Shown here in pieces: positions 1 to 5,437 of a stretch of 7,170 nt of DNA. Under the pieces are notes generated by a model. It was not told the origin of the DNA and made no database searches. It saw only the letters and a list, made by a program, of their open reading frames with translations. The number at the start of each line of letters is the position of its first letter. Position 1 is the stretch's first letter. The stretch covers positions 1 through 7,170 of the forward strand of contig JAGVJV010000235.1 of the NCBI GenBank assembly GCA_020050965.1. The letters run 5' to 3'. The position numbers and the translations under genes are program-made. This DNA is from Parachlamydiales bacterium. Its GTDB lineage: Bacteria; Chlamydiota; Chlamydiia; Chlamydiales; Rhabdochlamydiaceae.

Positions 1-369
1 TAGAGAGACTTTAGATATTGCTGAAGGCTCAATATGAAATTTCAACCCATTAATATTGCGATTTTCTCTTAAGTAAGGGATCGCTTCTAAACGAGGCTCA
101 ACAGTAACCATATTTCTTGAATCATTCAAAATCGATGCTATCAGACAACTATTTCTGCCAACATCAGCCCCGATCTCAAGCACCTTTGCATCCGGCGGCA
201 AAAAAGTTAAAGTGAGCAGTTGTTCAGGTAGTTCATGAAGTTGCTCCCCATGCTTTAAACGATATTTGGCATGCACAGCATATAACTTTTGGTAGGCATC
301 CTCTTGTAGATTTTCTGCACTCACAGAAGCAAATAGAAATAGCCCAAGTAAGATAAATAATTTTTTCAT
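1..369 (-). CDS. FkbM-type SAM-dependent methyltransferase, N-terminal part (C-terminus beyond window)
   Basis: The first 123 codons are visible; the frame stays open to base 1, so the 3' part is missing from the window. The protein starts MKKLFILLGLFLFASVSA followed by ENLQ, a typical Sec signal peptide with probable cleavage after residue 18. A Rossmann-type SAM-binding motif I follows at residues 63-75 (VLEIGADVGRNSC), then an acidic loop at 88-92 (VTVEP, Glu91) as expected after strand beta-2. This arrangement matches FkbM/class I methyltransferases, which usually O-methylate sugars; the substrate cannot be told. The ATG at 367-369 is chosen because GGAG lies 5 bases upstream and the signal peptide begins there. 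It starts 12 bases after the stop of the paralogue at 382-1374, so the two are probably one operon. A signal peptide on a SAM-dependent enzyme is unusual. The conserved acidic C-terminal FkbM motif cannot be checked here. Confidence 0.8.
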   Translation of the reverse strand, partial: MKKLFILLGLFLFASVSAENLQEDAYQKLYAVHAKYRLKHGEQLHELPEQLLTLTFLPPDAKVLEIGADVGRNSCLIASILNDSRNMVTVEPRLEAIPYLRENRNINGLKFHIEPSAISKVSL

Positions 370-373
370 AATT

Positions 374-378
374 TCTCC
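374..378 (-). promoter_or_regulatory. Ribosome binding site of the FkbM-type gene
   Basis: Minus strand GGAGA, with GGAG ending 5 bases before the ATG at 369. It directly follows the stop codon (382-384) of the upstream paralogue. The same AAAATGGAG string survives at 1467-1475, inside the coding sequence of the other paralogue. Confidence 0.7.
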
Positions 379-381
379 ATT

Positions 382-1374
382 TTATAAAGATTCGACATAA
401 TTCACTAAGTCAACTGGTGGTAATTCAGGGTAATTCTTCTGTAATACATATTCATAAAACTGTGCAAGCTCCTTTAATGTAAAACCTTCGCGCGTTCTAT
501 ATAACATGACAGTGGGAGCAGCTATGTAGGAATAATAAATCGCTTCATTTAAAGTAATAGGCGGGGTTAATAATGCTCCATATTCAGTTAATCGATTCGC
601 AGAAAATGAGTCGGCAGTCATCAATTGGCGAATGCCGAATGGGAGTGTTGGACAGCAACGAAAAGGGTGGATTTTATCATAGGGCCAGACTCCAGTTGCG
701 AGTGAAGTAAGGGCCCCATCATCAGAATGGTAAGGAGAAATCAATTCTTCTCCAATGCTATCTAAGCGCCTATATTCTTTTACGATGTGATCTGCTACAT
801 CGGCTGTAAATATAATCCCATATCCTAATGTGTACCAAGCACTTTGCCAAAAAGGAATCGAATAAAAACTTTGATGGTGTGTTTCCATATAGTCATTAAC
901 ACTTTCCAAATCAAAAAAGGTATTTATATTTGTGCGTATAAAATGTGTATACTTTGGAAGTAACCATTCTAAAGCAGCAACTGTTTTATGAAGAAGACGA
1001 TCGCAGCCAGTTTCCTCATACCAAGCATCACCAACATAAATAGTATTTTCTTCCAACCATATTTGTTCATCCTGTCTTGGTTTCGCACAAACAAGGAAAT
1101 AACAATCTACATTCGGATTGCTTTGCATGTATTGTTCCCAAACTTTTTTACCCAACTTCCATCTGTTAGATATAGGACAATTTCCCATTACTGGCGGGGC
1201 AATAATGAGGATCGCGGTGCGTGCTGGCTTTCTTGCCGTAGAGGGAATAACGGTATTTTTTTTCCAATCGTGCAATAAATGTTTTTCCAAACCAGATTGA
1301 TCAGGATGGGCGTCGAGCGTATTTAGTGTTAGCAGTAGAAGAAAAAGTGAAAACAAAAGTCTGAGTTTTTGCAT
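382..1374 (-). CDS. Exported glycosyltransferase-like protein, paralogue A
   Basis: A 330-residue protein. Residues 1-22 form a signal peptide (MQKLRLLF, a Leu-rich core, then LDA). The body resembles GT31/fringe-like GT-A folds by eye: a beta strand near 53-58 (TAILII); NVDCYF near 88-93; IYVGD at 112-116; LLHKT and EWL around 127-137; FIRTNINTF at 145-153 where DxD would be expected; WYTLGYGIIFTADVADHIV at 180-198, like the GT31 'G.gyvlS.d' segment; and SDDGA at 217-221. The invariant WPYDKIHPFRCC with TLPFG follows. The start is at 1374, not further upstream, because GGAGAGA precedes this ATG and the signal peptide begins there; the in-frame extension to 1470 would cross the promoter. It is about 70% identical to its neighbour at 1430-2470. 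No activity is proven. NxN replaces DxD, so it may use an unusual metal site or be inactive. Glycosyltransferase assignment is tentative. Confidence 0.75.
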   Translation of the reverse strand: MQKLRLLFSLFLLLLTLNTLDAHPDQSGLEKHLLHDWKKNTVIPSTARKPARTAILIIAPPVMGNCPISNRWKLGKKVWEQYMQSNPNVDCYFLVCAKPRQDEQIWLEENTIYVGDAWYEETGCDRLLHKTVAALEWLLPKYTHFIRTNINTFFDLESVNDYMETHHQSFYSIPFWQSAWYTLGYGIIFTADVADHIVKEYRRLDSIGEELISPYHSDDGALTSLATGVWPYDKIHPFRCCPTLPFGIRQLMTADSFSANRLTEYGALLTPPITLNEAIYYSYIAAPTVMLYRTREGFTLKELAQFYEYVLQKNYPELPPVDLVNYVESL

Positions 1375-1376
1375 GT

Positions 1377-1383
1377 TCTCTCC
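1377..1383 (-). promoter_or_regulatory. Ribosome binding site deciding the start of paralogue A
   Basis: Minus strand GGAGAGA, with GGAG 5 bases before the ATG at 1374. The same element precedes the paralogue at 2473-2480. It supports the signal-peptide start over the longer open frame. Confidence 0.75.
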
Positions 1384-1411
1384 ATGTTGTGAACAATCAA
1401 ACAAGTGGGGC

Positions 1412-1440
1412 ACTATAGCAAATTCGTATTCAATATGCAA
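1412..1440 (-). promoter_or_regulatory. Sigma-70-like promoter of paralogue A
   Basis: Minus strand -35 TTGCAT (1435-1440), a 17-base spacer, and -10 TATAGT (1412-1417). The -10 is 5/6 to consensus and the -35 is 3/6. The -35 lies within the last codons of the upstream paralogue, whose stop is at 1430-1432. The -10 and downstream leader (1394-1419) are identical to 2490-2515 before the other paralogue, which supports function. No transcript data are available. Confidence 0.6.
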
Positions 1441-2470
1441 AATCAATTTTCTCTCTTGAAAATCCTCCATTTTCTAATGATTCAACAAATTTTACCAAAT
1501 CAATTTGTGGTAGTTCAGGGTAGTTTTTTTGCATTGCATATTGATAGAACTGAGCGAGATCTCTCAGATTTAATGCATCTCTGATGCGATACCACATGTT
1601 GAATGGAGAAGCCTGCTCGATATAGTTTATTGCTTGTTCCAAGGTAATGGGAGAAGTTAATAGAGCCCCATATTGGCTTAATCGCGTCGCTGAGAAGGAT
1701 TCTGGACTCATCAACTGGCGAATGCCAAAGGGAAGCGTTGGACAGCAACGAAAAGGGTGGATTTTATCATAGGGCCATATACCAGTTGCCAAAGAAGTAA
1801 TCGCTCCAGCATCGACATGAGCAGGAGAGATCAACTCTACCTGCATGCTTTCTAACTTCCTATAGTCTTTAACCATATGGGCTGCAACATCGGCTGTAAA
1901 CATAATGCTATATCCTATCGTATACCATGCTGACTCCCACAAAGGAGTAGAAAAAAAGGACTCGTGATGAGTTTCCATGTACTCATTAATATTTTTTAGA
2001 TTCATGAAGATGTTTAAATTTGTTCGAATGAAATGAGTATATCGTGGATGCAGCCACTCCATTGCTAAAATTGTTTTGTGCAGGATTCGATCCCAGCTAT
2101 TTTCGTCATAATGCCAATCGCCGACATAAAGTGTGTTTCCTTCAAGCCAAACTTTCTCTTTTTCTCCTAGTCTAGGCTTAATGCATTCCACAAAGTAGCA
2201 ATCTACATTTGGATGGCTATTCATATACTGCTCCCAGACCTTTTTGCCTAATTTCCAACGATTTGCTGTAGGAGAGTTCCCTAGAATGGGTGCAGAGATA
2301 ATAAGGATCGCAGTTCGCGCTGGCTTTCTTGTGGTGCGGGTAATGACTGTCTGTCCTTTCCAATCATGCAATAAATGCTCTTCTAAACCAGACTGATCAG
2401 GATGGGCGTCGAGTGTATTTAAGGATAGCAGTAGAAGAAAAAGTGAAAACAATAGTTGGAGTCTTTGCAT
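1430..2470 (-). CDS. Exported glycosyltransferase-like protein, paralogue B, with C-terminal extension
   Basis: A 346-residue protein. The signal peptide covers residues 1-22 (MQRLQLLF, Leu-rich core, LDA), and the body is co-linear with paralogue A: FIRTNLNIF at 147-155 in the DxD position, WYTIGYSIMFTADVAAHMV at 182-200, VDAGA at 219-223, and an invariant WPYDKIHPFRCC block at 232-243. One of the two adjacent acidic residues of paralogue A (D219) is Ala here (A221), so the catalytic potential of the two may differ. Homology to A ends at VESL. B then continues for 14 residues (ENGGFSREKIDFAY) because the TAA stop of A corresponds to GAA (1472-1474), and the tail translates what is a ribosome binding site in A. 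The start at 2470 has AGGAGAGA upstream and matches that of A. It lies 61 bases after the DUF1796-like gene, with its own promoter. The family is recognised only at fold level. Confidence 0.75.
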   Translation of the reverse strand: MQRLQLLFSLFLLLLSLNTLDAHPDQSGLEEHLLHDWKGQTVITRTTRKPARTAILIISAPILGNSPTANRWKLGKKVWEQYMNSHPNVDCYFVECIKPRLGEKEKVWLEGNTLYVGDWHYDENSWDRILHKTILAMEWLHPRYTHFIRTNLNIFMNLKNINEYMETHHESFFSTPLWESAWYTIGYSIMFTADVAAHMVKDYRKLESMQVELISPAHVDAGAITSLATGIWPYDKIHPFRCCPTLPFGIRQLMSPESFSATRLSQYGALLTSPITLEQAINYIEQASPFNMWYRIRDALNLRDLAQFYQYAMQKNYPELPQIDLVKFVESLENGGFSREKIDFAY

Positions 2471-2515
2471 GTTCTCTCCTTGGTGTGAGCAATCAAACAA
2501 GTGGGGCACTATAGC
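1464..2515 (-). repeat. Tandem gene duplication, copy B
   Basis: Copy B of the repeat at 374-1419. A perfect 26-base match covers the -10 and leader (2490-2515 against 1394-1419), and a perfect 41-base match is at 1737-1777. It ends in a GGAGG remnant (1464-1468) that has no start codon at a usable distance downstream. Confidence 0.75.
2473..2480 (-). promoter_or_regulatory. Ribosome binding site of paralogue B
   Basis: Minus strand AGGAGAGA just before the ATG at 2470. It is conserved with paralogue A and fixes the start at the signal peptide. Confidence 0.75.
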
Positions 2516-2535
2516 GAAATGGGATGAATTTTCAA
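2508..2535 (-). promoter_or_regulatory. Sigma-70-like promoter of paralogue B
   Basis: Minus strand -35 TTGAAA (2530-2535), a 16-base spacer, and -10 TATAGT (2508-2513). The -35 contains the TGA stop (2532-2534) of the upstream DUF1796-like gene. The -10 and the following leader are identical to those of paralogue A, while the -35 and spacer are not, so the duplicated segment begins near the -10. Confidence 0.6.
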
Positions 2536-3242
2536 AAAGATTTTGTCTTCGGCTGTTTCTTTGATTCAAATGCTTTTATTGAATCAAGCGTGGGCACATC
2601 TTTGAAGCGGTAGATGTTGTCGTCGAGTTTTTTATTTGGTTGATTGAAGTCAATGATAATTAAATCAAAATCTAAATATGGAAATCGTTTGCGTAATACA
2701 TTATACAACCTACGTGCATACTTATCACTGATAGAGACATTTTCAGGACATCTGTAGAACCGATCGGGATGATCTGAATATCCGAAAGCGGATCTAATAA
2801 AGTATACTTTCCCTCTGTAATTTTCCAATTCCTGAAATCGACGAATTCTACGCTGATATTTCTCTTTAAATGCGGCCCAAATTTCTCTATCTTCTGCATC
2901 TTGAATATAATCATGAGGGAATTCGAGGCGATAATATGAATTCCAAAAATAGCCATTTTTGACGAATAAGTACTCATCGTCTAAGAAAAATTCAAAATCA
3001 TTTATGAAAATTTCTAAGAACTTTTCGCAGTCTACAGATGCAATCCAGTCAAAGGGGAATGCAACTTTGCGCAATCCCGAATCCCTAAGAGCCAGAGCAA
3101 CATTACACCATGAGCCGAGGCCGACGAAGAGTGGTTCACCTGTGAATTGATGGATGATTATCTCTTCCAAAGGTTGTTCATTCGCAAGCATGGAGAAATG
3201 TGGGAAAAGACCCAGGATAAGAAGAAGGAAAAGTTTTTTCAT
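2532..3242 (-). CDS. DUF1796-like putative papain-fold cysteine peptidase, exported
   Basis: A 236-residue protein. Residues 1-20 are a signal peptide (MKKLFLLLILGLFPHFSMLA). Then comes the family signature: FVGLGSWCNVALALRDSGLR at 39-58 with the putative nucleophile Cys46, and FPFDWI at 62-67. FPHDY at 108-112 supplies a candidate His110, and a hydrophobic strand VYFIRS lies at 146-151. DUF1796 proteins are annotated as putative papain-like cysteine peptidases from sequence; substrates are unknown. The ATG at 3242 is preferred over an in-frame TTG at 3254 because GAGG (3249-3252) sits 6 bases upstream and the signal peptide starts there. It has its own promoter, divergent from dinG. The C-terminus (LIIIDFNQPN to KTKSF) is hydrophilic and ends within the promoter of paralogue B. 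Other DUF1796-like proteins I know lack an obvious signal peptide, though I could not check this. Function is inferred from motifs only. Confidence 0.75.
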   Translation of the reverse strand: MKKLFLLLILGLFPHFSMLANEQPLEEIIIHQFTGEPLFVGLGSWCNVALALRDSGLRKVAFPFDWIASVDCEKFLEIFINDFEFFLDDEYLFVKNGYFWNSYYRLEFPHDYIQDAEDREIWAAFKEKYQRRIRRFQELENYRGKVYFIRSAFGYSDHPDRFYRCPENVSISDKYARRLYNVLRKRFPYLDFDLIIIDFNQPNKKLDDNIYRFKDVPTLDSIKAFESKKQPKTKSF

Positions 3243-3248
3243 CGATGG

Positions 3249-3252
3249 CCTC
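3249..3252 (-). promoter_or_regulatory. Ribosome binding site of the DUF1796-like gene
   Basis: Minus strand GAGG, 6 bases before the ATG at 3242. It overlaps the alternative TTG start and so argues against that start. Confidence 0.6.
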
Positions 3253-3257
3253 AATTT

Positions 3258-3287
3258 TTGAGCAGTAGAATATAGCTGGAAAATAAT
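3258..3287 (+). promoter_or_regulatory. Possible promoter of dinG
   Basis: Plus strand TTGAGC (3258-3263), an 18-base spacer, and AATAAT (3282-3287). It overlaps the opposing promoter at 3269-3298. An alternative -10 is TATAGA at 3297-3302, inside the 8-base palindrome TCTATAGA (3295-3302), but that lacks a good -35. The choice is uncertain. Confidence 0.3.
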
Positions 3288-3298
3288 CGATCTGTCTA
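3269..3298 (-). promoter_or_regulatory. Sigma-70-like promoter of the DUF1796-like gene
   Basis: Minus strand -35 TAGACA (3293-3298, 5/6), an 18-base spacer, and -10 TATATT (3269-3274, 5/6). It lies in the only sizeable intergenic region and faces away from dinG. Confidence 0.6.
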
Positions 3299-3333
3299 TA
3301 GATTTTTTTGTTCCATTTCTTCATTCTAGATCC

Positions 3334-5337
3334 ATGAATGAGAGCCTGACGCTTTTAGATGAACTTTTTTCCGATACAGGACTCCTCAAGAAAAGTCTCC
3401 CTTCCTATGAAGCGCGCTCTGGTCAGCAGCAGATGTCGAAGCAGATTTGGGAGGCTTTTGAAGAGGAGAAATTTGCCCTATTTGAAGCGGGGACCGGTAT
3501 TGGTAAAAGTCTTGCCTATTTGATCCCAGCGCTACTCTGGAGCTATAAGACGGGCGAAAAGATTGTTGTCTCCACTTATACGATTGCCTTGCAGGAGCAG
3601 TTGCTCGAAAAAGACATCCCCATGCTCTTGAAAGCTCTTGGGATTGAATTGAGAGTGGTGCTTGCTAAGGGAATGGGCAACTACCTCTGTCTAAAAAAGC
3701 TAGAGGAACAAGATTTCGAATCTTTAGCCTCCTGGGCGGCCAAAACAACCGATGGCACCAGGTCGGCTATCCCGTTCTCTGTAACTGGAGAGCAGTGGGA
3801 GAAGGTTTATGCCGAATCGGATGCCTGCTCCTATCTTAAATGTCCCCATTACAAGCAGTGTTTCTTTTTCAAAGCACGTGACAAAGTACAAGATGCCGAC
3901 CTTATCATCGTTAACCATCATTTGTTGATGGCGAATCTTCTCGCACGTGAAACACAGTCGATTCTGCCCCCCTTCACAAGGCTCATTGTCGATGAGGCTC
4001 ACCATCTGGAGCATGTAGCTCGATCTTCTCTCACTAAAACGCTACATCGGATTGAAATATTTAAAATCTTGGCCCGGGTCCACTCAGATCATCATCCTGA
4101 AACGAGTCGACTCATGTACTTAAGAGAGCTCCTTAAGAAAGATAAGGCTTTAGAGATTAGATTAGGGATCGATTTACCCGGCGAGCGGCGCGATCTTACA
4201 CTTAAGATCAATTCGGCCTTTGATCTCCTGGATCAATACAATCAGCAATATAAATGGCGTCTGACATCTGAGTTTTTAAAAACGTCCGATTGGAAAGAAA
4301 AATGGGTGCCAGCATTTATGGCAGTAGCAGAGGGACTGAAACGGTACTGCGCTTCTTTAAATAGTTTAAAAGGGGATGTGCCGGATGAAGTGAGGTCTAA
4401 AGCAGATGGGGCGCTTGCCGATATCGCTGGTACTATCGATAGGCTGAAAGAGGTCATTGCAACAATTGATCAGTTCTTTACGAGCGAATCCCTTGAAGAT
4501 GTCCGCTGGGCCGAGAAAACCCCAGAGGGAGTCATTCTATCGCTCGCTCAACTCGATGTTGCCCCCTATCTAGAAGAAAAGCTCTTTACGCCACTTAAAA
4601 GTACGATTCTATGCAGTGCTACGCTGACCATCAGCAACCAATTTGAGCATGTGAAAAAAAATCTCGGCTTAAACGAAGAAGCGATTGAAGGGGTCTATCC
4701 ATCTCCCTTCGATTTCAAGACGCGTACGCGATTGATGGGATTTTCCGATCTTCCGCCTCCTAATGCCTATCACTTCATTAAAGAAGCAGCTCAAGTGATC
4801 CGCGAGGCGATTAAAATCAGCGGAGGCGGAGCGTTTGTCCTCTTTACATCCTACGACATGCTCAGCAAATGCGCTCAGGAGCTTTCAGATCTCTCCTTTC
4901 TTAAACAGGGAGATCGGCCTAGGCATCAGCTGTTGGAAGAGTTTAAAAGTCAAAAGAATGGGATTTTGCTCGGCACGGATTCTTTTTGGGAAGGGGTCGA
5001 TGTTGCCGGAGAGGCTTTGAGGTTGGTCATCATCGTCAAGTTGCCATTTCCTGTCCCTTCGGAGCCTTTGATTGAGGCTCGGGCCGAGTACCTAAAAAAA
5101 CAGGGCCGGGACCCTTTTAATGAAGATTCAGTTCCCCAGGCAGTCATGAAATTCAAACAAGGGTTTGGCAGATTGATGCGGCGGAAAGACGATCGCGGGT
5201 GCGTTCTCTGCTTGGATGAGCGACTCTTTAACAGACCATATGGAAAAACTTTTTTGAAAAGCCTTCCCGAATGTGTCACGTCGTTCCAACCTAAGAATGT
5301 GATATTTAAAGAAATGAGGGTATTTTATGGAGCGTAG
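3334..5337 (+). CDS. dinG: DinG/YoaA-family Fe-S ATP-dependent DNA helicase (XPD-like)
   Basis: A 667-residue superfamily 2 helicase, close in length to E. coli YoaA and DinG. It is expected to unwind DNA 5' to 3' in the cytoplasm during repair or resolution of R-loops and forks. Visible motifs: Q-like RSGQQQM at 28-34; Walker A AGTGIGKS at 52-59; four Fe-S cluster cysteines C119, C165, C170 and C176; Walker B VDEAHH at 219-224; SAT at 428-430; motif V GTDSFWEGVD at 547-556; and motif VI QGFGRLMRR at 609-617. All catalytic residues are present, so it should be active. No exonuclease domain precedes the helicase. The ATG at 3334 matches the usual N-terminal layout, but no clear Shine-Dalgarno precedes it; the upstream bases are pyrimidine-rich. 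It is divergent from the left arm, and its 3' end overlaps tRNA-Ala by ten bases on the opposite strand. DinG versus YoaA orthology cannot be settled here. Confidence 0.95.
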   Translation: MNESLTLLDELFSDTGLLKKSLPSYEARSGQQQMSKQIWEAFEEEKFALFEAGTGIGKSLAYLIPALLWSYKTGEKIVVSTYTIALQEQLLEKDIPMLLKALGIELRVVLAKGMGNYLCLKKLEEQDFESLASWAAKTTDGTRSAIPFSVTGEQWEKVYAESDACSYLKCPHYKQCFFFKARDKVQDADLIIVNHHLLMANLLARETQSILPPFTRLIVDEAHHLEHVARSSLTKTLHRIEIFKILARVHSDHHPETSRLMYLRELLKKDKALEIRLGIDLPGERRDLTLKINSAFDLLDQYNQQYKWRLTSEFLKTSDWKEKWVPAFMAVAEGLKRYCASLNSLKGDVPDEVRSKADGALADIAGTIDRLKEVIATIDQFFTSESLEDVRWAEKTPEGVILSLAQLDVAPYLEEKLFTPLKSTILCSATLTISNQFEHVKKNLGLNEEAIEGVYPSPFDFKTRTRLMGFSDLPPPNAYHFIKEAAQVIREAIKISGGGAFVLFTSYDMLSKCAQELSDLSFLKQGDRPRHQLLEEFKSQKNGILLGTDSFWEGVDVAGEALRLVIIVKLPFPVPSEPLIEARAEYLKKQGRDPFNEDSVPQAVMKFKQGFGRLMRRKDDRGCVLCLDERLFNRPYGKTFLKSLPECVTSFQPKNVIFKEMRVFYGA

Positions 5338-5400
5338 CGGGGTCGAACCGCTGACCTCAACAATGCCATTGTTGCGCTCTACCAACTGAGCTAACGCCCC
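5328..5400 (-). tRNA. tRNA-Ala(GGC)
   Basis: A 73-base cloverleaf on the minus strand. The acceptor stem GGGGCGT pairs with ACGCTCC and includes the G3:U70 pair that defines alanine tRNAs. The D arm (GCTCAGTTGGTAGAGC), an anticodon stem CAACA/TGTTG around a 7-base loop with GGC (5365-5367), and a T arm with GGTTCGACCCC are all present. The discriminator is A73. The 3' CCA is not encoded: TAA follows, so CCA must be added enzymatically. It begins 13 bases after the stop codon of the fusion gene on the same strand, and its last ten bases overlap the end of dinG on the other strand. Confidence 0.95.
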
Positions 5401-5407
5401 AAAGCTA

Positions 5408-5437
5408 TTAATATTACTCGACTTCCACATTTTTCAA
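5408..5437 (-). promoter_or_regulatory. Possible promoter of tRNA-Ala
   Basis: Minus strand TTGAAA (5432-5437), an 18-base spacer, and TATTAA (5408-5413), lying in the last codons of the fusion gene and the 13-base gap. Initiation would fall at or within a base or two of the tRNA 5' end. Co-transcription with the fusion gene is an alternative. Confidence 0.3.

Larger units (their letters stand above)
374..1419 (-). repeat. Tandem gene duplication, copy A
   Basis: Copy A of a direct tandem repeat of about 1.1 kb whose other copy is 1464-2515; the -10 boxes are offset by 1096 bases. Homology runs from the -10 box and leader through the whole gene and past the stop codon to the ribosome binding site of the next gene. 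It is strongest at both ends and in a perfect 41-base block (647-687). Confidence 0.75.

Noticed and set aside
988..1278. Plus-strand open frame inside paralogue A
   Set aside because: It is antisense to a coding sequence supported by a paralogue, and has no recognisable protein features.
1375..1470. N-terminal extension of paralogue A beginning within the end of paralogue B
   Set aside because: It would bury the promoter and ribosome binding site inside the gene and place 32 residues before the signal peptide.
374..2515. CRISPR array or insertion sequence as the source of repetition
   Set aside because: There are only two long copies, each a whole gene with promoter; no short regularly spaced repeats, terminal inverted repeats or transposase are seen.
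3724..4014. Minus-strand open frame inside dinG
   Set aside because: It is antisense to the Fe-S cysteine and Walker B region of dinG, with no independent signals.
5230..5275. Possible hairpin terminator downstream of the tRNA within the dinG 3' end
   Set aside because: The inverted bases around the A/T-rich run pair poorly and the region encodes the dinG C-terminus; not convincing as a terminator.
5128..5430. A minus-strand open frame crossing the tRNA and the end of dinG
   Set aside because: Its N-terminal part is just the tRNA-Ala sequence read as protein, and the rest is antisense to conserved dinG helicase motifs.
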